Shown here one piece after another: positions 54,981 through 63,772 of a stretch of DNA of 64,000 nucleotides. Position 1 is the stretch's first letter, and every line of letters begins with the position of its first letter. The position numbers and the translations under genes were made by a program. The notes under the pieces are model-generated. The model was given only the letters and a program-made list of their open reading frames with translations, searched no databases and was not told the origin of the DNA. Source of the DNA: Pseudoduganella plicata (GTDB lineage Bacteria > Pseudomonadota > Gammaproteobacteria > Burkholderiales > Burkholderiaceae_D); NCBI RefSeq assembly GCF_004421005.1, contig NZ_CP038026.1, forward strand, positions 558,001-622,000, read 5' to 3'.

Positions 54981-55745
54981 ATGGACGAAGACCGACCATC
55001 CCAGCCGACCGCCGGCACACCTTCCGACGAATCCTTCCGCTCCCACGATGCTCAGGCCGGACCGGGCGGGGACAATGACGGCTATGAGCCCGGGCTGTCC
55101 CGCAAGGTGGTATTCGGTGTGCTGGGCCTGCTCGTGGTGATCTTCGCACTTGGCTCGGCGTGGATGGGCTACCAGTATGCCAGCACCAGCGCGATTGCAA
55201 AGCTGGGCAAGTCGGTGGCGGTACCCGTGCCTGGCGGGGCCGGGCCAACGGAGGTTGCGCCAACCCGCGCGCCGGCCCCCGCACCGGCGCCTGTGCCGGC
55301 GGCTGCCGCAGGGCCGGCCGAGCCTGCCAGCGCCGTTACGGCAGGTCCGAGCGCACCGCCCACGCTGCCCTCTGCCGAGGAACTGCTGGCGGACAAGAAG
55401 CGGCAACCGGCGCCACAGGGCCCACCAGCAGCGCTGATGCGCGACCTGCCGGATTGGCTGGCCACAGAGGTGAGTGGCGGGCGCACGCCAAGGGCGGCAG
55501 CGCAAGCGGCTGCCAGCGCGCCGGTAACGGCAGGCTCCTCAGCGGATGAGTCAGCGGAACTGGCGGCCAGGACATCGGCAAAGCCATCGACCCGGCCTGG
55601 CCGACGGGGCGAGGCGCAGGAACGGGCCGCGGCCGTATTTGCCCGCTGCCCGAAACCGGGCGAATCGGGCGCCGTTGAATGCCGCCGTGCCGTGTGCAGC
55701 GGGGCTGCACGCAAGCAGGGCGCCTGCTCAGCCTATCTGAACTGA
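54981..55745 (+). CDS. Single-pass membrane protein with C-terminal four-Cys motif
   Basis: The 254-residue protein has an acidic N-terminus, one membrane helix (about residues 43-63), a Pro/Ala-rich linker and Cys at 223, 234, 239 and 249 in the C-X10-C-X4-C-X9-C pattern, with 'FARCP' and 'GAV.CR' shared with the 51102 protein. The two flank fdhD and the oxidoreductase. I chose ATG 54981 (MDEDRPSQ...), which gives an N-terminus like that of the paralogue; in-frame starts at 54867 and 54936 exist. Function unknown. Confidence 0.8.
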   Translation: MDEDRPSQPTAGTPSDESFRSHDAQAGPGGDNDGYEPGLSRKVVFGVLGLLVVIFALGSAWMGYQYASTSAIAKLGKSVAVPVPGGAGPTEVAPTRAPAPAPAPVPAAAAGPAEPASAVTAGPSAPPTLPSAEELLADKKRQPAPQGPPAALMRDLPDWLATEVSGGRTPRAAAQAAASAPVTAGSSADESAELAARTSAKPSTRPGRRGEAQERAAAVFARCPKPGESGAVECRRAVCSGAARKQGACSAYLN

Positions 55746-55790
55746 CGACGTGCGGGGCGGTTGAAGAGGCCATCCCCCGTCGCCTGGAGG

Positions 55791-56261
55791 CTACAGGAAG
55801 CGGTCCAGGATTTTCTTGCTGTGCTTGTCCAGGCCGTACTGGTCGCGGATCAGGAAGTGGATGCCGTGCGTGTCCGACACCAGCAGCGACGTCGCACCGA
55901 TGCGGCGGATGTCTTCCTCCCCCCGCAGCACAAATTCCGTCAGCCCCCGATTCGTCTCGACCGTCCACGTGCATGGCGTCGCGAAGCTCGTCACGTCGAC
56001 GATGCGGGCGATCTCCGGCATGAACTCGCGTCCCGCCAGCTCCTCGCGGATCAGCGCCGCGGTCGCCGCCGGCAGGTCTTCCAGCCGTTCGATCCATGCC
56101 ACCTCCTTGCCGTCCGCACTGACAAGGGCCAGCCCTTCGTCGGGCGCCTGCACGGGAAAGGCCCGCACCGGCGAGACATTGGGGTGGACGGTGCCGGCGG
56201 CGTCCGTCATGTTCAGGCGGCCGAAGGCGTCGCGCTGGAGCTGAAAATCAATTGTCGTCAT
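55791..56261 (-). CDS. DUF1854 protein associated with cyanophycin metabolism
   Basis: The 156-residue protein matches the DUF1854 family ('FQLQRDAFGRLNM', 'VSPVRAFPVQAPDEGLALVS', 'GHEVAWI'-like and the C-terminal 'DTHGIHFLIRDQYGLDKHSKKILDRFL'). The family is found beside the cyanophycin ABC transporter and cphA in many proteobacteria; the exact role is unknown. The start at 56261 overlaps the ABC transporter stop by 14 bases, so they are coupled. Confidence 0.88.
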   Translation of the reverse strand: MTTIDFQLQRDAFGRLNMTDAAGTVHPNVSPVRAFPVQAPDEGLALVSADGKEVAWIERLEDLPAATAALIREELAGREFMPEIARIVDVTSFATPCTWTVETNRGLTEFVLRGEEDIRRIGATSLLVSDTHGIHFLIRDQYGLDKHSKKILDRFL

Positions 56262-58533
56262 GGCGTTTCGTGTTGTTGTCATCGAGGTCGGTATCGACAT
56301 TGCGGGCCTGCGCCTGGTACAGGCGGTAATACGCGCCTTCGCGCGCCATCAGCTCCTCGTGCGGGCCTTCCTCGACCACCATGCCGCGGTCCATCACGAC
56401 CAGGCGGCTGGCCCGCTGCAAGGTCGACAGGCGGTGCGCGATGGCAATCGTCGTGCGGCCTGCCACCAGGTTGTCCAGCGCCTTCTGGATTTCCTTCTCC
56501 GTTTCCGAGTCGACCGATGCGGTCGCTTCGTCCAGGATCAGGATCTTCGGATCGATCAGCAGGGCGCGGGCGATCGAGATGCGCTGGCGTTCCCCGCCGG
56601 ACAGGCCCTGGCCCCGCTCGCCCACCATCGAATCGTAGCCCTGCGGCAGGCGCAGGATGAAGTCGTGCGCATGGGCGGCGCGGGCGGCGGCAATGATCTC
56701 GGCGCGCGTCGCGTCCGGCTTGCCGTAGGCCAGGTTTTCGGCGATGGTGCCGAAGAACAGGAACGGCTCCTGCAGCACGAGGCCGATATTGCGGCGGTAA
56801 TCCGACACGGCAAACGAGCGGATATCCGTGCCGTCCAGCAGGATCGCGCCTTCGGCCACGTCATAGAAGCGGCAGATCAGGTTGACCAGCGTGGATTTGC
56901 CGGAGCCGCTGTGGCCGACCAGCCCGATCATCTCGCCCGCCTTGATCTCCAGGTTGACGTTGCGGTTGACCGCCCGGTTACCGTAGCGGAAACCCACTTC
57001 GCGCAACGTGATATTGCCTTCGATCTTGCCGACCTTGACGGGATTGGCGGGCTCCGGCACGGACGATACGTGGTCCAGGATGTCGAAGATGCGCTTGGCG
57101 GCCGAGGCGGATTTCTGCGTCACGGAGACGATCCGGCTCATCGAATCGAGGCGGCCGTAGAAGCGGCTGGAGTAGGTCAGGAACGCCGTCAGCACGCCAA
57201 CGGTGATGTGCGACTTCGACACCTGCCAGATGCCGAACACGTAGATCACCAGCAGGCCGATCTCCGTCAGGAACGAGACGGTGGGCGAGAACAGCGACCA
57301 CACCTTGTTCAGCTTGTCGTTCACGGCCAGGTTGTGCCGGTTCGCCACGCGGAAGCGGTTGGCCTCGCGGGTCTCCTGCGCGAACGCCTTTACCACGCGA
57401 ATGCCGGGAATCGTATCGGCCAGCACGTTCGTCACTTCGCCCCAGACGCGGTCGATCTTCTCGAAACCGGTGCGCAGCCGGTCGCGCACCAGGTGGATCA
57501 GCCAGGCGATGAACGGCAGCGGCACCAGGGTGACGATGGCCAGCCAGGGGTCGATCGAGAACAGGATGACGCCCGTCATGATGATCATCAGGCAGTCGGA
57601 GGCGAAGTCCAGCAGGTGCAGCGACAGGAACACGCAGATGCGGTCGCTCTCGCTGCCGATGCGCGACATCAGGTCGCCGGTGCGCTTGCCGCCGAAGTAT
57701 TCCAGCGACAGCCGCAGCAGGTGTTCATACGTGTTGGTACGCAGGTCCGCGCCGATGCGCTCGGACACGAGGGCCAGCACATACGTGCGGCCCCAGCCCA
57801 GGATCCACGCCAGCACGGCGGCGCCCAACAGGCCGGACATGTAGAGGATGACGAGGTCCGTGTTGACGGGCTGGCCGTTCTGGTACGGAATCAGCACGTT
57901 GTCCATCAGCGGCATCGACAGGTACGGCGGAATCATGTGCGCGCCGGTGGACAGCAGCATCAGCGTAAAGCCGCCCAGCAGCTGCCAGCGGTAGGGATGG
58001 GCGAAGCGCCATAGCCGGAACAGCGTCCAGGTTGACGGCGGCGTGTGCACGACCTTGGTGCAGATGGGGCATTCGTCCTGGTCGGCGTCCAGCGGGGCCT
58101 TGCAGGTGGGACAGGCGTGATCCTCGATGCGAACGGGCGGCACGCCCGTCAGCGCCGTCTCCAGCAGCGGTCCGAACTGCTCGGTCAGGCGGATCGCGTG
58201 CAGGTTCTGGCCCAGGGTGAAACGCCACGCCGCCAGGCGGCCCCGGTCGTCCACGAGTTCCAGGTGCCCCACGCCGGCGTGGTCGTGCAGGCGCAGCGCC
58301 AGGCCGGCGCGGTACGGCCAGGATTGCCAGGCAGTTGCAGAGGGTGAGCGCGACAGTATGCGGTGCTCGGTCAAAAGGATGATACCTTTGGCGAAATGGA
58401 GTTTCGCATCGAGGTCAACCTCCAGAGCACTCAGCACGTTTTCCCCAGGAGCAAGCTGTAAATTCGCTTCGGAATGCCACAGTTCTGGCAGTTCGACCCG
58501 GGTCTGCCCGGAGGGGAAGTCGGTTGTGATCAT
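56248..58533 (-). CDS. ABC exporter associated with cyanophycin metabolism
   Basis: The 761-residue protein fuses a soluble N-terminal region of about 175 residues, with a zinc-ribbon-like pair of C-x-x-C motifs ('CPTCKAPLDADQDECPIC'), to an ABC type 1 exporter: six membrane helices and an ATPase domain with Walker A 'GHSGSGKST', signature 'LSGGERQRI' and Walker B 'ILILDEAT'. It is the transporter commonly found with cphA genes; the substrate is not established (aspartate/arginine or dipeptide handling is a guess). ATG 58533 is chosen with GGAG upstream; further upstream frame runs into the divergent cphA' region. Confidence 0.9.
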   Translation of the reverse strand: MITTDFPSGQTRVELPELWHSEANLQLAPGENVLSALEVDLDAKLHFAKGIILLTEHRILSRSPSATAWQSWPYRAGLALRLHDHAGVGHLELVDDRGRLAAWRFTLGQNLHAIRLTEQFGPLLETALTGVPPVRIEDHACPTCKAPLDADQDECPICTKVVHTPPSTWTLFRLWRFAHPYRWQLLGGFTLMLLSTGAHMIPPYLSMPLMDNVLIPYQNGQPVNTDLVILYMSGLLGAAVLAWILGWGRTYVLALVSERIGADLRTNTYEHLLRLSLEYFGGKRTGDLMSRIGSESDRICVFLSLHLLDFASDCLMIIMTGVILFSIDPWLAIVTLVPLPFIAWLIHLVRDRLRTGFEKIDRVWGEVTNVLADTIPGIRVVKAFAQETREANRFRVANRHNLAVNDKLNKVWSLFSPTVSFLTEIGLLVIYVFGIWQVSKSHITVGVLTAFLTYSSRFYGRLDSMSRIVSVTQKSASAAKRIFDILDHVSSVPEPANPVKVGKIEGNITLREVGFRYGNRAVNRNVNLEIKAGEMIGLVGHSGSGKSTLVNLICRFYDVAEGAILLDGTDIRSFAVSDYRRNIGLVLQEPFLFFGTIAENLAYGKPDATRAEIIAAARAAHAHDFILRLPQGYDSMVGERGQGLSGGERQRISIARALLIDPKILILDEATASVDSETEKEIQKALDNLVAGRTTIAIAHRLSTLQRASRLVVMDRGMVVEEGPHEELMAREGAYYRLYQAQARNVDTDLDDNNTKRHDDN

Positions 58534-58757
58534 TGTCGGCAATACTCCGGTGATTCCTTTGCCAAGTGGCAAGAATGTGGATTCGGTGGGAAAATAGGGA
58601 TAGTTGTTACAGCAACGGATCAGGCCCCTGTTGCGCTGACACGTTTTTAGCGTAGCCGGGTAAACACGGCGTTTATTGTATTCTTCGCCTGCGGCCGGAT
58701 CGAAGCCGGCCACACGCGATGAACTGAACAAGAAGAGGAAGCTCTGCTTTTGCGGAG

Positions 58758-58763
58758 TATAAC
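58758..58763 (+). promoter_or_regulatory. Possible -10 box for the cphA' operon
   Basis: TATAAC lies 23 bases before the cphA' ATG in the 253-base divergent gap between the ABC transporter and cphA'. The -35 region is poor (GAGGAA). The rest of the gap holds an AT-richer stretch near 58600-58680 and no gene. Confidence 0.35.
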
Positions 58764-58786
58764 GCAAGAGGTTGTAGAGCAAAAAC

Positions 58787-60982
58787 ATGACAAAGAAGAA
58801 AGACATCGAACTTCTCCGTGTAACACATCTGCGCGGACCGAATATCTGGACGTATCGCCCGGTCATCGAAGCGTGGCTGGACATCGGCGAGCTGGAACAA
58901 TTCCCATCGAACAAACTGCCCGGCCTGACGGAACGGCTGACCGCATGGCTGCCCAGCCTGGTCGAACACCGCTGCGGCGTGGGCGAAGTGGGCGGGTTCA
59001 TCGAGCGCCTGCGCGACGGCACCTATGCCGGCCACATCCTGGAACACGTCGTGCTGGAACTGCAGAACCTGGCCGGCATGCGCACGGGCTTCGGCAAGAC
59101 GCGCCAGACGTTTGATGGCAGCGGCATCTACAAGATGGCCTTCCGCACCCGCCAGGAACAGGTCGGACGCCGCGCACTGGTGCTGGGCCGCGAACTGCTG
59201 ATGGCCGCCATCGAGGACCGCCCGTTCGATCTGCCGGCCGCCGTGACGGAGCTGACCGAAATGGTCGAATCGCTGTGCCTGGGCCCCAGCACGAACAACA
59301 TCGTCGATGCCGCCACGGATCGCGGCATCCCGCATATCCGCCTGACGGACGGCAACCTGGTGCAATTGGGCCACGGCACGCGCCAGCGCCGCATCTGGAC
59401 GGCCGAGACGGACAACACCAGCGCCATTGCCGAGGGCATCGCCAGCGACAAGGACATGACCAAGGACATCCTGTCGTCCTGCGGCGTGCCGGTGCCGGAA
59501 GGCGCGCTGGTCACCAGCGCCGACGAGGCATGGACAGAAGCGCAGGACATCGGCCTGCCCGTCGCGGTGAAACCGTACGACGGCAACCATGGCCGCGGCG
59601 TCTCGCTGAACCTGTCGACGGAAAGCGACGTGCGCGCCGCGTACGACATCGCCGTGGAACGGGGCGGCAGCCGGTCCGTCATCGTCGAAAAATTCATCGT
59701 TGGCGACGAGCACCGGCTGCTCGTTGTCGGCCGCAAGGTCGTCGCGGCATCGAAAGGCGAATCGCTGTGGGTTACCGGCGACGGCGAACTGACAGTGCAG
59801 GAGCTGGTGGACACGCAGATCAATACCGATCCGCGCCGCGGCACGACGGAGGAATTCCCCCTCAATATCGTCGAACCGAAAAAATCGCAGGAAGTGCAGC
59901 TGGACCTGCAGCGCCAGGGCCTGACCCCCGATTCCGTGCCGGAAGCGGGCCGGAAGGTGCTGATCCAACTGAACGGCAACGTGGCCAACGACGTGACGGA
60001 CCTGGTGCATCCGGCCGTGGCGGAAATGGCGGCGCTGGCCGCCCGCGCGGTAGGCCTGGACATCGCCGGCATCGACATGGTGGCCCAGGATGTCTCGCAG
60101 CCGCTCGAAGCGCAGGGTGGGGCGATCATCGAAGTCAACGCCAGCCCCGGGCTGCTGGCCCACCTGAAGCCCGCCGCAGGCGGTGCGCCGCGCAACGTGG
60201 GCGCCGCCATCGTGGGCGAACTGTTCGCGCCGGAGCAGGACGGCCGCATCCCGATCGTCGGCGTCTCCGGCACCCGCCACACCGCACTGATCGCCCGGCT
60301 GACGGCATGGCAGCTGCAGGTCTCGGGGCGCTACGTTGGCGTCGCCTGCGAAGAGGGCGTCTACCTGAACGGGCGCAAGATCGCGCGCGGTCCGTTGTCC
60401 GAATGGGAGTCCGGCCAGCGCCTGCTGCTGAACAAGAACGTGGAGTCGGCGGTATTTGCCAACGGCAACCGCATGATCCTGACCGAAGGTTTCGCCTATG
60501 ACCGCTGCACCGTGGGCGTCGTCACCGATACCGCCGGTCATGAGGACCTGGACGAGTTCTATATCGACTCGCCGGACAAGATGTTCAACGTCGTGCGTAC
60601 GCAGGTGGACGTGGTGCTGCCCGAAGGCGTGGCCGTGCTGAACGCCGCCGACGAAGGCGCTGCCGCGATGGCGGACCTGTGCGACGGCGACGTCATCTTC
60701 TACGGCATCCACGCCGGGGTGGCCCCGCTGGCGGCGCACTGCCAGGCCGGGGGACGCGCCGTGTTCCTGCAGGGCGGCGGCTTCGTGCTGGCCGACGGCC
60801 AGGATACGGTTGCCGTGCTGCCGGCCAGCTGCCTGCCGACGGACGAGGAAGAGTGCCGCGAAGCGGTGCTGGCCGCACTGGCCGCCGGCTGGGCCCTGGG
60901 CCTGTCGCCGGACCTGATCGCCGCCGCGCTGCGCACCTTCGAGTGGAAAACCCGGCGTGCCGCAACCGGCCGCGCCGCGTAA
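58787..60982 (+). CDS. Cyanophycin synthetase-like protein CphA' with degenerate Mur-type P-loop
   Basis: The 731-residue protein aligns with cyanophycin synthetase: an N-terminal domain ('LRVTHLRGPNIWTYRPVIEAW'), an ATP-grasp domain ('VAVKPYDGNHGRGVSLNL', 'EVNASPGLLAHL') and a Mur-ligase-like C-terminal domain. In the last, the P-loop expected as G-T-N-G-K-T reads G-V-S-G-T-R-H-T (about residue 492), so ATP binding there should be lost. Such short second copies occur beside cphA in betaproteobacteria (cphA' in Cupriavidus). It probably does one half of the reaction or elongates with dipeptides, as cyanobacterial CphA2 does; this is inference. Confidence 0.87.
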   Translation: MTKKKDIELLRVTHLRGPNIWTYRPVIEAWLDIGELEQFPSNKLPGLTERLTAWLPSLVEHRCGVGEVGGFIERLRDGTYAGHILEHVVLELQNLAGMRTGFGKTRQTFDGSGIYKMAFRTRQEQVGRRALVLGRELLMAAIEDRPFDLPAAVTELTEMVESLCLGPSTNNIVDAATDRGIPHIRLTDGNLVQLGHGTRQRRIWTAETDNTSAIAEGIASDKDMTKDILSSCGVPVPEGALVTSADEAWTEAQDIGLPVAVKPYDGNHGRGVSLNLSTESDVRAAYDIAVERGGSRSVIVEKFIVGDEHRLLVVGRKVVAASKGESLWVTGDGELTVQELVDTQINTDPRRGTTEEFPLNIVEPKKSQEVQLDLQRQGLTPDSVPEAGRKVLIQLNGNVANDVTDLVHPAVAEMAALAARAVGLDIAGIDMVAQDVSQPLEAQGGAIIEVNASPGLLAHLKPAAGGAPRNVGAAIVGELFAPEQDGRIPIVGVSGTRHTALIARLTAWQLQVSGRYVGVACEEGVYLNGRKIARGPLSEWESGQRLLLNKNVESAVFANGNRMILTEGFAYDRCTVGVVTDTAGHEDLDEFYIDSPDKMFNVVRTQVDVVLPEGVAVLNAADEGAAAMADLCDGDVIFYGIHAGVAPLAAHCQAGGRAVFLQGGGFVLADGQDTVAVLPASCLPTDEEECREAVLAALAAGWALGLSPDLIAAALRTFEWKTRRAATGRAA

Positions 60983-61020
60983 GCACGCACGCCCCAAGAA
61001 TAACGAAACAGGACTAGTAC

Positions 61021-63591
61021 ATGGAAGTCATCCGCACCCGCGCGCTGCGCGGCCCGAATCTCTGGAGCCACCACACCGCGATCGAAGCGATCGTTTCCTG
61101 CACGCCGGAAGAACTGGCGGCCGACAAGCTGCCGGGCTTCGAAGTGCGCCTGCGCGCGCGCTTCCCCCGCATCGGCCAGTTCCAGCCGCACGGCCACGCC
61201 GACGCGGTGCCGATGGCCCACGTGCTGGAGCTGACGGCGCTGGCCCTGCAGGCCGAAGCCGGCTGCCCCGTCACGTTCAGCCGCACGACGGCCACGATGG
61301 AAGACGGCATCTTCCAGACGGTGGTCGAATACACGGAAGAGGAAGTGGGCCGGCGCGCCGTCGAACTGGCCGAGCAGCTGGTCAACGCCGCCATGGCGGA
61401 CGGGCCGTTCGACCTGACGGCCGCGCTGACGGAACTGCGCGACCTCGATGAGGACGTGCGTCTGGGCCCGAGCACGGGCGCCATCGTGCAGGCGGCGGTG
61501 GCCCGCAAGATCCCTTACCGCCGCATGACGAGCGGTTCGATGGTGGCCTTCGGCTGGGGCAGCAAGCAGCGCCGCATCCAGGCCGCCGAGATCGACTCGA
61601 CCAGCGCGATCGCCGAATCGATCGCCCAGGACAAGGAGCTGACGAAGAAGTTGCTGGACGCGGCCGGCGTGCCCGTGCCCGTGGGGCGCTCCGTCACGAG
61701 CGCGGAGGACGCGTGGGCGGCGGCCCTGGAGATCGGCCTGCCGGTCGTCATCAAGCCGAAGGACGGCAACCAGGGCAAGGGTGTCACCGTCAACGTCACG
61801 ACGGAAGAAGCGACCCATGCGGCGTACCACACGGCGCGCGAGTTCCGCGACGATATCCTGGTCGAGCGCTTCCTGGCCGGGCACGACTTCCGCCTGCTCG
61901 TCATCGGCAACAAGCTGGTGGCGGCGGCGCGGCGCGATCCGCCGCACGTCGTCGGCGACGGCAAGCACTCCGTGCGCGAGCTGGTCGACATCGTCAACGC
62001 CGACCCGCGCCGCGGCAGCGGCCATGCCACGTCGCTGACGAAAATCCGCTTCGACGATATCGCCCTGGCGCGCCTGAAGATGCAGGACCTGGACGCCGAC
62101 TCTGTTCCGGCGCAGGGCCAGCGCGTCATCCTGCGCAACAACGCCAACCTGTCCACGGGCGGTTCGGCGATGGACGTGACGGACGACGTGCATCCGGAAG
62201 TGGCGGCGCGCGCCGTGGAGGCCGCGCAGATGATCGGCCTCGATATCTGCGGCGTGGACGTGGTGGTCGACAGCGTGCTGCGCCCCATCGAGGAGCAGAA
62301 TGGCGGCGTCGTCGAAGTCAACGCGGCGCCGGGCCTGCGCATGCACCTGTCGCCATCGTACGGCAAGGGGCGGCCGATCGGCGAAGCCATCATCGGCACC
62401 TTGTTCGACGAGGGGGAGGATGGCCGCATTCCCGTCATCGCCGTTACCGGCACCAACGGCAAGACCACCACCGTGCGCCTGGCCGCGCACCTGCTGGCAT
62501 CGAGCGGCCTGCGCGTGGGCATGACGAATACGGACGGCGTCTACGTCAACGGCCGCCAGATCGACAGCGGCGACTGCTCCGGTCCACGCAGCGCGCGCAA
62601 CGTGCTGCAGCACCCGGACGTGGACGCGGCCGTGTTTGAAACGGCCCGCGGCGGCATCCTGCGCGAAGGCCTGGCGTTCGACCGCTGCAAGGTGGCCGTC
62701 GTCACCAATATCGGCGCGGGGGACCACCTGGGCCTGAATTACATCACGACCGTGGAAGACCTGGCGGTGCTCAAGCGCGTCATCGTCCAAAACGTCGATG
62801 AGAACGGCATGGCCGTGCTCAACGCAACCGATCCGATCGTTGCCGCGATGGCTGCAAACAGCAAGGGCAAGGTGACCTTCTTCGGCGCGGACAAGTACCA
62901 CCCCGTCGTCGCCACGCACATCGCACAGGGCCGCCGCACCGTCTACGTCGAAAACGGCGATCTGGTCGCGGTGGAGGGCAAGTTCATGGAACGCATCGCG
63001 CTGGCGGACGTGCCGATCACGCGCGGCGGCCAGATCGGCTTCCAGGTGGAGAACGCGATGGCCGCCGTCGGCGCCGCGTGGGGCGCCGGCATCGACTGGC
63101 AGGCGATCCGCCTGGGCCTCAAAACCTTCACGACGGACAGCCATAACGCGCCTGGCCGCTTCAACGTCTTCGACTATCGCGGCGCGACGGTGATCGCCGA
63201 CTACGGCCACAACCCGGACGCGATGCTGGCACTGGTGCAGGCGGTGGAGGCGATGCCGGCCAGGCGCCGTTCGGTGGTGATCTCCGGCGCCGGCGACCGG
63301 CGCGACGAGGACATCCGCCACCAGACGGAAATCCTGGGCAAATCGTTCGACGACGTAGTGCTGTACCAGGATCAATGCCAGCGCGGCCGCGCCGACGGCG
63401 AAGTCATCGCACTGCTGCGCGAAGGCCTGCGCGGCGCCAGCCGCACCGAGAAGGTGGACGAGATCGACGGCGAATTCATCGCCATCGATGCGGCGCTGGA
63501 CCGGCTGGGGGAGGGCGACCTGTGCCTGGTGCTGGTCGACCAGGTGGAGGAGTCGCTGGCGCATATCGCCAGGCGGATTGCGGCCGGTTGA
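61021..63591 (+). CDS. cphA: Cyanophycin synthetase CphA
   Basis: The 856-residue protein is a full-length CphA, which builds the storage polymer multi-L-arginyl-poly-L-aspartate from Asp and Arg with ATP. It has the N-terminal domain ('TRALRGPNLWSHHTAIEA'), the ATP-grasp domain ('VVIKPKDGNQGKGVTVNV', 'EVNAAPGLRMHL') and the Mur-ligase-like domain with intact P-loop G-T-N-G-K-T-T near residue 477 and 'FDYRGATVIADYGHNPDAM'. It follows cphA' by 38 bases on the same strand, so one operon is likely. Confidence 0.95.
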   Translation: MEVIRTRALRGPNLWSHHTAIEAIVSCTPEELAADKLPGFEVRLRARFPRIGQFQPHGHADAVPMAHVLELTALALQAEAGCPVTFSRTTATMEDGIFQTVVEYTEEEVGRRAVELAEQLVNAAMADGPFDLTAALTELRDLDEDVRLGPSTGAIVQAAVARKIPYRRMTSGSMVAFGWGSKQRRIQAAEIDSTSAIAESIAQDKELTKKLLDAAGVPVPVGRSVTSAEDAWAAALEIGLPVVIKPKDGNQGKGVTVNVTTEEATHAAYHTAREFRDDILVERFLAGHDFRLLVIGNKLVAAARRDPPHVVGDGKHSVRELVDIVNADPRRGSGHATSLTKIRFDDIALARLKMQDLDADSVPAQGQRVILRNNANLSTGGSAMDVTDDVHPEVAARAVEAAQMIGLDICGVDVVVDSVLRPIEEQNGGVVEVNAAPGLRMHLSPSYGKGRPIGEAIIGTLFDEGEDGRIPVIAVTGTNGKTTTVRLAAHLLASSGLRVGMTNTDGVYVNGRQIDSGDCSGPRSARNVLQHPDVDAAVFETARGGILREGLAFDRCKVAVVTNIGAGDHLGLNYITTVEDLAVLKRVIVQNVDENGMAVLNATDPIVAAMAANSKGKVTFFGADKYHPVVATHIAQGRRTVYVENGDLVAVEGKFMERIALADVPITRGGQIGFQVENAMAAVGAAWGAGIDWQAIRLGLKTFTTDSHNAPGRFNVFDYRGATVIADYGHNPDAMLALVQAVEAMPARRRSVVISGAGDRRDEDIRHQTEILGKSFDDVVLYQDQCQRGRADGEVIALLREGLRGASRTEKVDEIDGEFIAIDAALDRLGEGDLCLVLVDQVEESLAHIARRIAAG

Positions 63592-63620
63592 TGGCTCAAC
63601 ATTGAGCAGCAGAAGACCGC

Positions 63621-63654
63621 TTCCTGTCGCGGGCCGCGCGCCCTAGGACAGGAA
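63621..63654 (+). terminator. Inverted repeat after cphA, possible terminator
   Basis: TTCCTGTC and GACAGGAA pair perfectly around an 18-base GC-rich loop, 30 bases after the cphA stop. No T-run follows. The gap 63592-63772 contains nothing else I can support. Confidence 0.35.
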
Positions 63655-63772
63655 CCTGCGGCGGAGGTGCGGCTTCCGCCATCCGCCCCAGACGTTGCTC
63701 ACGCCGACGAGAGCGTCCGGAGACAGGCGCCTCACGGCACTTCGGTCCGGTGGCGTCAGCCCCCGGCGTTGC

